This document shows, piece after piece, positions 15,436-21,676 of a stretch of 24,759 nt of DNA. The position numbers and the translations under genes are program-made. Source of the DNA: a virus; the IMG/VR virus record IMGVR_UViG_3300025585_000161, positions 1 to 24,759 of that record; one strand, 5' to 3'. Every line of letters starts with the position of its first letter. The first letter of the stretch is position 1. The notes beneath the pieces are model-generated. The model was not told the DNA's origin and made no database searches. It saw nothing but the letters and a program-made list of their open reading frames with translations.

Positions 15436-16484
15436 GGTTTGTAGTGCTCCTTCAGCACGGGGAAAGATTCGTACAGGCGCGCCGCGTAGCGCGTCCAAGT
15501 GTTCCGTTCGTGCATGCGTTGCACGTACAAGAGTTTCGGGACGTGCACGATGCGGCCGACCTTGTAGAGCCGCACCATGAGGTCGTAGTCGTCGGCCCAA
15601 ACGAGGTCGCGGTAGCCGCCTGCGAGGTCGTAGCCGCGCCGCGTGAACGCGCGCACGTGGTTTGGGCATACTGGCATATGCTCGATCACGCGCCCGGCCG
15701 AGCACGTGCCATTGACGTCGGGCGCGCTGGCAACGTCGATGGCCCGGCCGCGCCACACCTCGGTGCGGTAGTGCCAGTCCGGCGATTTGTAGCGGTTGCA
15801 CGTGCCCGTCTCGGGGTAGTACTCCGAGAAGTCGGAGTAGGCCATCACGGCTTCCGGGTGCGCGCGAAACGTGCCCAGCAGGCTCGTGACGGCGTCTTCG
15901 GTGAGCCAATCGTCGTGGTCGAGTTCCACCAGATAGTCGCCGCGCGCGAACGCGCACGCCGCGCGCTTCAGGAAGCCGATGCGGTTAACGGGATTCATCG
16001 GAAACACGCGCACGCGCGGGTCTCGGTAGTTGTGCAGTTTGAACACGGTGCCATCGGTTGAGCCGTCGTCCACCACCACCCATTCCCAATTCGACCACGT
16101 TTGCGCGCGCACGGTTTCGTACGTCTCGTCGATGAATCGCGCCGCGTTGTGCGTGGCCGTGAAGATCGAGACGAGCGGCAACGAGTTGTCCGTGTCGCGC
16201 AGTTGCCTGAGGTGGTTGGCCTGCGATAGGTCATCGATCTCGGCCGCGGTCGGCATGGCCTCGCGATGCACCCAGTAGCGTCGAAGCCAATACGGCATGC
16301 CGTTCATGCAAGACCGATCCCACGAGGCTCCGACGGTCACGATGACGGAGTAGGTGCGGCCGCAGAGGAAGCCGCGCGCCTCATGCTCGTGGCAAACGTC
16401 CACGCGGTGCGTCTGCGCGTCGCTGTAGTCGGGCTTTTCGGCCAAGGCGGCCTCGGCTTGGCAGATGACCAGCGCGCTATGCAT
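15432..16484 (-). CDS. GT2-family glycosyltransferase
   Basis: A 350-residue protein with a GT-A fold domain from about residue 103. It shows LVSIFTATHN (104-113), VVVDDGSTDGT (136-146, nucleotide-sugar binding), a metal-binding DxD-like LDHDD (188-192) and a later WADDYDLMVRLYKVG that supplies the catalytic-base region. The first ~100 residues are a separate part with CHEHEARGFLC and several Trp/Arg, and match no family I know. No membrane segment is seen, so it should act in the cytoplasm. The start follows CGGAG. It overlaps the Lar-like gene by eight bases and the exonuclease as ATGA. The acceptor (DNA base, protein or surface glycan) is unknown. Confidence 0.9.
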   Translation of the reverse strand: MHSALVICQAEAALAEKPDYSDAQTHRVDVCHEHEARGFLCGRTYSVIVTVGASWDRSCMNGMPYWLRRYWVHREAMPTAAEIDDLSQANHLRQLRDTDNSLPLVSIFTATHNAARFIDETYETVRAQTWSNWEWVVVDDGSTDGTVFKLHNYRDPRVRVFPMNPVNRIGFLKRAACAFARGDYLVELDHDDWLTEDAVTSLLGTFRAHPEAVMAYSDFSEYYPETGTCNRYKSPDWHYRTEVWRGRAIDVASAPDVNGTCSAGRVIEHMPVCPNHVRAFTRRGYDLAGGYRDLVWADDYDLMVRLYKVGRIVHVPKLLYVQRMHERNTWTRYAARLYESFPVLKEHYKP

Positions 16485-16680
16485 CGACGGCTCCGAAGAG
16501 GTCTTGCACGGGGTTTCCGTGGTTCCATAGGTTGATGGCCTCGACGACGCTGGCCGTCGTCTCGGTGCGTTTGCCGCACGGCTCGCAAACGTATGCGAAC
16601 GGCCGCGCCAGTTCGTTGCGGTAACGAATCTCGGGAAGCCCGTTGCACGTCGCGCACGGGTTGGTCTTGCGTTTGTTCAT
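16477..16680 (-). CDS. Lar-like zinc-ribbon protein (restriction-alleviation family)
   Basis: A 67-residue protein with two CxxC pairs (C9/C12 and C32/C35) and the typical tail EAINLWN (47-53). This is the layout of Lar-family proteins, in which PCxxCG...C..C is followed by A...WN. The Rac prophage member Lar reduces type I restriction; many other phage members are uncharacterised. Its ATG (16678-16680) has AAAAGGA upstream. The overlap with the glycosyltransferase ties the two together in one transcript. Confidence 0.7.
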   Translation of the reverse strand: MNKRKTNPCATCNGLPEIRYRNELARPFAYVCEPCGKRTETTASVVEAINLWNHGNPVQDLFGAVDA

Positions 16681-16715
16681 GGGGTGTCCTTTTGTGGTTG
16701 TCAGTTCGCCGCGAA

Positions 16716-16734
16716 TCCGGCCGCGTCGGCCGGA
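16716..16734 (-). other. intercistronic hairpin
   Basis: TCCGGCCG and CGGCCGGA form a perfect 8-bp inverted repeat around three bases, four bases after the stop codon of the upstream basic-protein gene (TGA at 16738-16740). There is no U-run, so it is probably an mRNA-stability or processing element, or a weak attenuator, in the 57-base gap before the Lar-like gene. Confidence 0.5.
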
Positions 16735-16737
16735 CGG

Positions 16738-16983
16738 TCAGACGAGCGCGGTTTGCCGCAGCATCCGCGCGCGGTATTGCGCGCGCTTTGCCGCGCGGTA
16801 CGCCTCGGCCGCGGCCGGGTCGGCCATGACGCGCAGCCGGAATTTCCGCGCCGCGGCTCGGCCGGAGGCGCGCTTTTTGTCGAGGTAGCCGGGCACGGCC
16901 TTCATGGCCGCGTGATACGCGCGCGCGTAGACCGCGTGCGCCGCGCGCTGCTTTGGCGTGCGTTTGGTTCCTTTGCCTGGCAT
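16738..16983 (-). CDS. small basic protein, tandem paralogue 1
   Basis: An 81-residue, Arg/Lys/Ala-rich protein (MPGKGTKRTPKQRAAHAVYA...). It shares with the upstream neighbour at 16992-17219 the pattern MPxKGxKxTPxQxA, RAY...MK, and MADPAxxxAYxAxKxxxY, so the two arose by duplication. The charge and helical repeats suggest nucleic-acid binding. ATG at 16981-16983 is preceded by TAAGGAACCAC, and the TAA of the upstream gene forms part of this ribosome site. No named family recognised. Confidence 0.75.
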   Translation of the reverse strand: MPGKGTKRTPKQRAAHAVYARAYHAAMKAVPGYLDKKRASGRAAARKFRLRVMADPAAAEAYRAAKRAQYRARMLRQTALV

Positions 16984-16991
16984 GTGGTTCC

Positions 16992-17219
16992 TTACTTCTC
17001 GGCCTGCTTTTTGATTAGGTAGTTGCGGTGTTTGCGCGCCGCGTATGCCGCGCGCTTGGCGGGGTCGGCCATCGTCTTGTGGTAACTGAGCACCTTGCGC
17101 TTCAATCGGTTTTCGTACCACCCGAAAACCTTGTCCTTCATGGTGTGGTAGTAGGCTCGGTCGTACTCACGCCAGCGCGCAATCTGCTCAGGCGTCGCCT
17201 TGTAGCCTTTGCGTGGCAT
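16992..17219 (-). CDS. small basic protein, tandem paralogue 2
   Basis: A 75-residue Lys/Arg/Tyr-rich protein (MPRKGYKATPEQIARWREYD...), related to the adjacent 81-residue protein over nearly its whole length. The aromatic content is higher here (YDRAYYHTMKDKVFGWYENR). A helix pair with clustered basic residues suggests DNA or RNA binding, possibly as a host-directed early protein. The ATG shares a base with the upstream TAA (TAATG), with GAGGA before it. Confidence 0.75.
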   Translation of the reverse strand: MPRKGYKATPEQIARWREYDRAYYHTMKDKVFGWYENRLKRKVLSYHKTMADPAKRAAYAARKHRNYLIKKQAEK

Positions 17220-17524
17220 TAGCCGTCCTCCTCGACGCCGTCACGGACGCGCCGCAAGTCCATGCCGTCGTTCCTGTCGATTTCGAAGGCCGACAACATG
17301 CGTTGTTCCATGAAGCGGTTGAAAAACCGCGTGAAGGCCGCGTCGTCGAGCAGTTCAAGGCGGCTTCGGGTCACGTTGAAGACCGACCAAGAGTCGGGCC
17401 GACGCCGCACCTCAAACACCTCCATGCAGTACGTCAGGAACATCGACGGCTCGTGGTAGTTCGATTGTTGCGCGCCTTCGATCTGGTCTTTGATGACGTC
17501 GGCGGGGTTGCGGGGTTCGCTCAT
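17219..17524 (-). CDS. hypothetical early protein
   Basis: A 101-residue acidic/aromatic protein of unknown family. Visible parts are a polar start, a helix MFLTYCMEVFEVRR, and a Phe-rich helix AFTRFFNRFMEQRMLSAFEI. The start at 17522-17524 has AGGAG upstream and overlaps the preceding stop as ATGA; the end overlaps the next gene as TAATG. It is part of the small-gene operon. Confidence 0.65.
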   Translation of the reverse strand: MSEPRNPADVIKDQIEGAQQSNYHEPSMFLTYCMEVFEVRRRPDSWSVFNVTRSRLELLDDAAFTRFFNRFMEQRMLSAFEIDRNDGMDLRRVRDGVEEDG

Positions 17525-17784
17525 GACTTCTCCTTTTGTTCACGTTTTTCTTTTTTGATCAACTGCTGACATGCGTATGTCAAAGTTTCGAGGGTTTTGA
17601 AAAACTCCTCGCCCGTGATTTTTTTGGGGGAGACGAACACGCGCGATTTTTCTACCAACGGAAACTCGGTTCCAACGAACAGTTCAAAGTTCAAACGGTT
17701 GTCGGTTTCGTGCAATGTCAGCACTAACTTCGGAACGAAGTTTTTTTGTTTTTCGCGGAGTTCCAGTTCTTCTTCAGGACTCAC
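17521..17784 (-). CDS. hypothetical A/T-rich, Lys/Glu-rich protein
   Basis: An 87-residue protein starting at GTG (17782-17784) in a GTGA overlap: MSPEEELELREKQKNF, then a beta-like middle (NRLNFELFVGTEFPLVEKSR) and a Lys/Glu tail. Unlike its neighbours it is visibly A/T-rich, with T-runs up to seven bases on the plus strand and many AAA/GAA codons. That points to a more recent acquisition from a lower-GC source. Function unknown. Confidence 0.65.
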   Translation of the reverse strand: MSPEEELELREKQKNFVPKLVLTLHETDNRLNFELFVGTEFPLVEKSRVFVSPKKITGEEFFKTLETLTYACQQLIKKEKREQKEKS

Positions 17785-18020
17785 GGTTTCACCTCCCTCA
17801 GCCGCCGAATCTCGGCGGCCGCGGCCTCCATGGTTTCGGCGAAACGGTCGGGCCATTCGGCCGTCTCGCGCACGTAGTAGCGCTTCACCTGATTCAACGA
17901 GCCTTCGAAGACGAAGCACACCGAAATGACGTCGTCCATTTTCTCGACGACGATGCGCAGTTGCGGGCCTTCCTCGGCCGAGCGGAAATCGGCCGCCTCG
18001 CCGATGTCGCCGAAGGTCAC
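17781..18020 (-). CDS. hypothetical small protein
   Basis: A 79-residue protein starting at GTG 18018-18020 (GTGA overlap). A beta-hairpin-like section (LRIVVEKMDDVISVCFVFEG) is followed by an amphipathic helix (PDRFAETMEAAAAEIRRLRE). The long upstream open frame is only overlap with the neighbouring gene. No family recognised; it is translationally coupled on both sides. Confidence 0.6.
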   Translation of the reverse strand: MTFGDIGEAADFRSAEEGPQLRIVVEKMDDVISVCFVFEGSLNQVKRYYVRETAEWPDRFAETMEAAAAEIRRLREVKP

Positions 18021-18397
18021 GGGGTCACCTCCTCGACGATGCCCGAGCGGATGAGGCGCGCCGCGCCGCGGAGGATCGCGGCGGCTTCTTGGTCGGGAAT
18101 GGTCACCGAGCGCCTCGACGCCAGCGCATCGACGACGGCCGCGAGCATTTCGCGCATGTCGTCGCGTTCGAACACGCGCCGCAGTATCGGCCGCTCGTCG
18201 CCGTCGCGCAGGCCGGAGCAGAACGCATCGAGCACGAGCCCGAGTTGATCGGCCAGCGCGTGCAGGCGGTCGGCGCACGGCTGGCAGCACGCGCCATTGG
18301 TGTGCCACGAAAGGGTCAACGTGTCGTCAATGTTGACACTCAGCGCGGCCGTTTGGTGGTCGATGAGCGGGTTGCGTTTGCAGGCGGTACAGATCAC
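18017..18397 (-). CDS. hypothetical protein with CxxC pairs
   Basis: A 126-residue protein starting at GTG 18395-18397 (GTGA overlap). C3/C6 and C38/C41 (with C37) form two CxxC pairs that could hold one zinc ion around HTNGACC. The rest is helical (LHALADQLGLVLDAFCSGLR, then MREMLAAVVDALASRRS). The zinc knuckle suggests protein or nucleic-acid binding. Family unknown. Confidence 0.6.
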   Translation of the reverse strand: MICTACKRNPLIDHQTAALSVNIDDTLTLSWHTNGACCQPCADRLHALADQLGLVLDAFCSGLRDGDERPILRRVFERDDMREMLAAVVDALASRRSVTIPDQEAAAILRGAARLIRSGIVEEVTP

Positions 18398-18624
18398 GTC
18401 TTCGGCTCCTTCTTGGCTTTGGCGATGATGCGCCATAAAGGGATGATGTTGAATTCCTCGTCGTCGGTGTGCTCGACCTCTCGGAGGTCGTCTTCAATCT
18501 CAAGCCGGAACGCCTCGGCGTCGGCTTTGATGGTCTCGTCACCCGCGAGCAGGCGCCCGATGAGCCAGTCGGCTTCCTTGAGCAGCAGCGCGATGGAGTT
18601 GGGCGAGCGGTAGCGAAGATTCAT
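18394..18624 (-). CDS. hypothetical small acidic protein
   Basis: A 76-residue protein (MNLRYRSPNSIALLLKEADW...) with two helices and an acidic centre (EIEDDLREVEHTDDEEFN). Its ATG (18622-18624) overlaps the preceding TGA as ATGA. The charge is unlike the basic paralogues nearby. Unknown function, coupled within the small-gene operon. Confidence 0.6.
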   Translation of the reverse strand: MNLRYRSPNSIALLLKEADWLIGRLLAGDETIKADAEAFRLEIEDDLREVEHTDDEEFNIIPLWRIIAKAKKEPKT

Positions 18625-18866
18625 TGGCCGTTGTCCTCTTGGAAACGCTCAAACCAAATCTCACGCGCGCGCATGACGTTGGCGAGTTTCCGTTTCATGA
18701 GTTTGAACGTGAATTCGTCTCGGCTTCGTTTGTCGCCGCGCGGGAACGCCATGCGCAGAGCCTGCGCGAGGATGTTTTTCTTGAGTTCCAAAATGGTCGC
18801 GTCGATTTCCCGAACGTCGGCCTTGGCCGCGATCACCTTGGCTGGGGTCAGGGCGTGCCACGTCAT
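18621..18866 (-). CDS. hypothetical helical protein
   Basis: An 81-residue helical protein starting at ATG 18864-18866 (ATGA overlap). The core KADVREIDATILELKKNIL is heptad-like, and the second half is strongly basic (RGDKRSRDEFTFKLMKRKLA). It could bind nucleic acid or a protein partner through a short coiled coil. No family recognised. Confidence 0.6.
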   Translation of the reverse strand: MTWHALTPAKVIAAKADVREIDATILELKKNILAQALRMAFPRGDKRSRDEFTFKLMKRKLANVMRAREIWFERFQEDNGQ

Positions 18867-18994
18867 GCGTCCACCTTTTGGCCCGTGGCCTTCAGGAAGA
18901 GGAAGTAGCCGATGCAAACCAGCGCGATCAGCACCGCGAGGTCGGCCGCGAAGCCCGCGAAGGCTTCGCCGATGGTGTTGGCGATGTCGTTCAT
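18863..18994 (-). CDS. 43-residue single-pass membrane protein
   Basis: A very small gene coupled on both sides by ATGA overlaps (ATG 18992-18994). Residues about 16-35 (ADLAVLIALVCIGYFLFLKA) form one membrane helix with a polar start and a Lys-rich end, suggesting N-out/C-in. It lies far from the lysis genes, so an early membrane-directed role (superinfection exclusion or host takeover) is as likely as lysis. The tight overlaps make it a real gene despite its size. Confidence 0.6.
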   Translation of the reverse strand: MNDIANTIGEAFAGFAADLAVLIALVCIGYFLFLKATGQKVDA

Positions 18995-19233
18995 TTGGTC
19001 ACCGTCCTGAGTTTCATGTTGGCCACGCGCGCGCGGTTGACGAGTTCCGTGCGCGCCTTCCACGCGGCATCGGCGATGCCCCTGGCGTTGATGCGGAAAT
19101 CCATGCCGTCGATGTGGCAGTTATAGGCCACGCCGTCCACGGTGACGACCGCGGCTCCGTCGTACTTGCCATGCCGCAGCACGACAAACGCCGTGCGCGT
19201 CGAAACGTCGATTTTGATGGTGTCGGTCTTCAT
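18991..19233 (-). CDS. hypothetical small protein
   Basis: An 80-residue protein (MKTDTIKIDVSTRTAFVVLR...) with an all-beta first half and a helical second half (GIADAAWKARTELVNRARVA). The ATG (19231-19233) follows AAGTAAGGAACCAC, the same 14 bases as before the gene at 16983. Unknown function. Confidence 0.6.
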   Translation of the reverse strand: MKTDTIKIDVSTRTAFVVLRHGKYDGAAVVTVDGVAYNCHIDGMDFRINARGIADAAWKARTELVNRARVANMKLRTVTK

Positions 19234-19241
19234 GTGGTTCC

Positions 19242-19733
19242 TTACTTGGTTCGGATGATTTGGCGGTCGCCAGCGCGGTAGGCGTCGAGCGTCGGCACCT
19301 TGAAGCAAACGTCGGCTTCCTCGCGGCCTTCGGCACCCGTCGAAGACTTGCGCCACGAGCCTCCGCGGGGTTGGTCGTGGTCGCTGACGCGCACGACGAG
19401 CATGGATTCGTCACGCTCAACGGTGATGTATCGAGAGTCGCCGAAACTGCCGCGCGAATGCGTCACCGTCCAGCCCTTCGACATGTACAGGTTCTTGAGG
19501 TCGTGCACGCACGTGTCGAGGAAGTCGAAGTAGTCCTCTTCGGTCGCCGCGGTTTTGGCCTGCTCACGCTCGGCCTCGGCCTCGTCTTGTGCCGACTGGC
19601 GCTCTTCGGCGAGGAAGGCGCGCAAGCCGCGCTCGCCGTGCTCGTTGAGGATGTCGTTGAGCAAGTCGCGGTCGATGTGGCGCGCCGCGAGGAATTCGAA
19701 GTCGTCTTGGCTGAGGATGTTTTCGATGTTCAT
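19242..19733 (-). CDS. hypothetical protein with a charged coiled-coil segment
   Basis: A 163-residue protein. A helical start (ILSQDDFEFLAARHIDRDLL) leads into a Glu/Ala/Arg coiled coil at about 41-66 (EEERQSAQDEAEAEREQAKT-like), then a beta-rich half (SRYITVERDESMLVVRVSDH) ending in VPTLDAYRAGDRQII. The ATG at 19731-19733 lies in a repeated leader ending CCCCACCATG. No family recognised. It is separated from the upstream gene by a UUCG-capped hairpin. Confidence 0.65.
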   Translation of the reverse strand: MNIENILSQDDFEFLAARHIDRDLLNDILNEHGERGLRAFLAEERQSAQDEAEAEREQAKTAATEEDYFDFLDTCVHDLKNLYMSKGWTVTHSRGSFGDSRYITVERDESMLVVRVSDHDQPRGGSWRKSSTGAEGREEADVCFKVPTLDAYRAGDRQIIRTK

Positions 19734-19759
19734 GGTGGGGATCTTTCGGCGGGGGTGCT

Positions 19760-19781
19760 GGGCGCGCCCGAAGGCGCGCCC
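19760..19781 (-). other. UUCG-capped intercistronic hairpin
   Basis: On the transcript GGGCGCGCC and GGCGCGCCC form a perfect 9-bp G/C stem closed by a UUCG tetraloop, nine bases after the stop of the upstream gene (19791). No U-run follows on the minus strand, so it more likely stabilises or partitions the mRNA between the 70-residue and 163-residue genes than ends transcription. Confidence 0.6.
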
Positions 19782-19790
19782 GGTTTTGAA

Positions 19791-20003
19791 TCAGGCCGTG
19801 ACGAGAACCTTGCAAGCCCAGACGACGAAATCGTGGAGGTCTTGCGACGTTTCCTCGGTGTAGGCCACGATGCCGCAATCGGTCGCCGCCTGCTTGAACG
19901 CCGAGATCGGCTCAACGTCTTTGTCCATCAGCGCGATGCCGTAGTTGAAGGCGGCGACGTACTTGCGGGTCTTCTCGATCTTGTTCATGGTCTCGGTCGT
20001 CAT
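19791..20003 (-). CDS. hypothetical small protein, first gene of the early operon
   Basis: A 70-residue helical protein (MTTETMNKIEKTRKYVAAFN...), with aromatic and Cys residues near the end (GIVAYTEETSQDLHDFVVWA). It is the first gene after the promoter at about 20036-20071 and so would be made first. The ATG (20001-20003) sits in the repeated leader ending CCCCACCATG; Met6 is an alternative start. Unknown family. Confidence 0.65.
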   Translation of the reverse strand: MTTETMNKIEKTRKYVAAFNYGIALMDKDVEPISAFKQAATDCGIVAYTEETSQDLHDFVVWACKVLVTA

Positions 20004-20019
20004 GGTGGGGTTCTTTCCG

Positions 20020-20034
20020 CGGTGCGCAGCACCG
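20020..20034 (-). promoter_or_regulatory. leader hairpin before the early operon
   Basis: CGGTGC and GCACCG form a 6-bp stem around three bases in the short 5' leader, just upstream of the GAAAGA ribosome-site region. It could affect translation or stability of the first message. Confidence 0.4.
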
Positions 20035-20042
20035 ACATGAGA

Positions 20043-20071
20043 AGGATAGACGCTACGCTATGCTAGCGCAA
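20043..20071 (-). promoter_or_regulatory. sigma70-like promoter for the small-gene operon
   Basis: TTGCGC (-35, 20066-20071) and TATCCT (-10, 20043-20048) are separated by exactly 17 bases, each matching consensus at four of six positions. It lies just after a strong terminator and about 33 bases from the first start codon, where a promoter is needed. The spacer holds an inverted-repeat operator. Confidence 0.6.
20051..20069. promoter_or_regulatory. operator-like inverted repeat, copy 1
   Basis: CGCTACGCTATGCTAGCGC has arms CGCTA and TAGCG and fills the spacer of the promoter above. It matches a second site at 21986-22004 in 16 of 19 positions. A protein bound here would block RNA polymerase. 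The HTH gene at 21677-21919 is the obvious candidate regulator. Confidence 0.55.
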
Positions 20072-20083
20072 GCCCACCAAATG

Positions 20084-20117
20084 AAAAAAAATGCGACCCC
20101 TCGACAAGAGGGGCCGC
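20084..20117 (-). terminator. intrinsic terminator after the recombination operon
   Basis: On the transcript GCGGCCCCTC and GAGGGGTCGC form a 10-bp stem (one G-U pair) around a five-base loop, followed by A and eight U residues. It ends transcription from the ATPase/SSB-like operon upstream and separates it from the small-gene operon, whose promoter begins just beyond. Confidence 0.9.
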
Positions 20118-20120
20118 GAG

Positions 20121-20241
20121 CGGTCGCCGTTGAGGTGGTTATGCGATCGAGAACAGGTTAGCCGACGACCGTTTGAAAGGTGTCCGCGCGCGGGGTGCCC
20201 GACGCCGTCGGGCCTCCGATCCCCACCGAAGCCCGCGCGCG
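20121..20241 (-). ncRNA. structured RNA region between the SSB-like gene and its terminator
   Basis: No convincing gene lies here. Three stems can be drawn on the transcript. A 10-bp stem (20232-20241 with 20185-20194, CGCGCGCGGG arms) encloses a 7-bp, 3-base-loop hairpin (20197-20213). A 9-bp stem (20163-20171 with 20121-20129, one G-U) follows, and the terminator hairpin comes last. This could be a structured 3' UTR or a small RNA released from the operon end. Confidence 0.4.
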
Positions 20242-20247
20242 AACGTG

Positions 20248-20790
20248 TCAGAAGGGGATGTCGGCGTCTTCGGGCTCGGGAAGGCCCGTGGGCGGCCCGG
20301 AGAGCCTCGCGGCCGATCCGGCCGACCGATCAGCCGAGCCGGGCGCGCGAACGCTCCCGGAGGCGCGGGAGGCGCTCACCTTGAGGTTGGTGAAGCCGTT
20401 CTTGCCGGGCGTCACGTCGATGACCACCTCCCGGCCGAGAAGGTAGCGCCGCACGTACGGCGAATCCGGCCCACCGAAGTGCTCGGGCTCGACGTGGTCG
20501 CGGGTCAGGTCTTGCAGTTCCTTCGTGGAGCAGCAGGCCGCCACGAGGTTCTGAAACTTCCAGATGAGCGTGCTGGCCGTCGCTAACGGCACCTTGTCGA
20601 GCGCTTCGCCTTCGTCATTCGCGAAGATCACGAGCGCGGCCGGGTTGCCCATCTTGTCGGTGACAGGCCCGGCCTTCGCCTCCGTGATGAAGCGCTTGAC
20701 GGTCACGACGTGGCGGCCGACGCCGAGCCGGGCGCGGTCGCCGCCCGTTTGGGCGGCGTCGGTCGGCTTTTGGATGTTCGTCCAGTCCAT
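20248..20790 (-). CDS. SSB-like single-strand DNA-binding protein
   Basis: A 180-residue protein. Residues about 25-135 are beta-rich (GRHVVTVKRFITEAKAGPVT, ALVIFANDEGEALDKVPLAT, GREVVIDVTPGKNGFTNLKV) and fit an OB-like or DUF669-type fold. A disordered Ser/Gly/Pro linker follows and the chain ends in PEPEDADIPF, the acidic tip typical of SSB proteins, which recruits repair enzymes. ATG at 20788-20790 has AAAGGA upstream. It is three bases from the Sak4-like gene, so the two proteins should act together on single-stranded DNA. Confidence 0.75.
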   Translation of the reverse strand: MDWTNIQKPTDAAQTGGDRARLGVGRHVVTVKRFITEAKAGPVTDKMGNPAALVIFANDEGEALDKVPLATASTLIWKFQNLVAACCSTKELQDLTRDHVEPEHFGGPDSPYVRRYLLGREVVIDVTPGKNGFTNLKVSASRASGSVRAPGSADRSAGSAARLSGPPTGLPEPEDADIPF

Positions 20791-20793
20791 GGC

Positions 20794-21657
20794 TCAGTCC
20801 TTTCCCGCCAAGGCGGTGAGTTTCGCGAGCGCCTTGGTGAGCGCCGCGGCGTTCGTGCGGTTGGCATCGACGTGCGCGCGAGCCTTGCCCGTCGGGTCGT
20901 CAACGACCTCAAGCAGCCGCAGGCATTTGGCGAACAGGTCGGCCGCGTCGTCGGCCTTCGGCCCGAGTTCTGCCCGCATCGAGGCGTATGCCGCGAAGTC
21001 GGTCGAGATCGTGGCCGGAGCGCCGCGGAGTCGGCATTTGGCGTCCCACGCGCCCGGTGCCAGCCGGATCACACGGCGGCCCGTCACGGTCACCTTCTCG
21101 TCTTTGTTTACTTGGTGCTCGATGTCCGCGAAGCCGATGGTGTCGCACCACGCGGTCACGACGCCCACGGCCTTCTGGTGAATCGCGAGTTCATGTTTGG
21201 TGTAGTCGAGGCCCGACGGGTTGGTGATGTTCCTCACCGCGGAATGCCCGAGCAAGATCACCTCGACGCCACGAGCGCGGAGGCCGTCGAGCGCGCGCAA
21301 GAGTTCGCCGAACGTGTCGAGCGCCGCCGCGTAGCCCTTGCCGTAGCCGGGCGCCTCGATGGTGTCCCAGCCGTACTTCTTGCAGACCTCGGCGTGGATG
21401 AGTTTTTCGAGCGCGTCGATGGTGTCGATGACGACGGTTTTGTAGTCGGTCGGCACGGCCTCGATGGCGTCGATCACCTCGCGGTAGGTCGTCGGGTGCA
21501 CGCGGTCAACGTCGAGCGCGTTGGTGCCGTGCTCGATGTCGAGGAAGAGCGGAGACGGCGCCCCGGCCGCGAAGGTGGATTTCCCAACGCCCGGGCGGCC
21601 GTAGATGAGGATGCGGTCGGGAGCCGATTGACGGCCTTTGGTGATGTTCAGTTTCAT
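20794..21657 (-). CDS. Sak4-like / AAA_24 RecA-fold recombination ATPase
   Basis: A 287-residue ATPase. Walker A is GRPGVGKST (20-28), followed by a strand FLDIEHG (38-44). Walker B is TVVIDTID (74-81) and a sensor-like VILLGHSAV lies near residue 135. This core, without extra DNA-binding domains, is that of phage Sak4 proteins, which pair single strands and work with SSB; the adjacent SSB-like gene supports this. The ATG at 21655-21657 lies in the repeated leader ending CCCCACCATG. Partner nuclease is probably the YqaJ-like protein. Confidence 0.85.
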   Translation of the reverse strand: MKLNITKGRQSAPDRILIYGRPGVGKSTFAAGAPSPLFLDIEHGTNALDVDRVHPTTYREVIDAIEAVPTDYKTVVIDTIDALEKLIHAEVCKKYGWDTIEAPGYGKGYAAALDTFGELLRALDGLRARGVEVILLGHSAVRNITNPSGLDYTKHELAIHQKAVGVVTAWCDTIGFADIEHQVNKDEKVTVTGRRVIRLAPGAWDAKCRLRGAPATISTDFAAYASMRAELGPKADDAADLFAKCLRLLEVVDDPTGKARAHVDANRTNAAALTKALAKLTALAGKD

Positions 21658-21676
21658 GGTGGGGATCTTCTTGCAG

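Noticed and set aside
19760-19781. The UUCG hairpin as a terminator
   Set aside because: T residues follow only on the plus strand, which has no genes here; on the transcribed strand no U-run follows.
20162-20230. 22-codon GTG-started frame in the structured region after the SSB-like gene
   Set aside because: No ribosome site, and the DNA is better explained by its inverted repeats.
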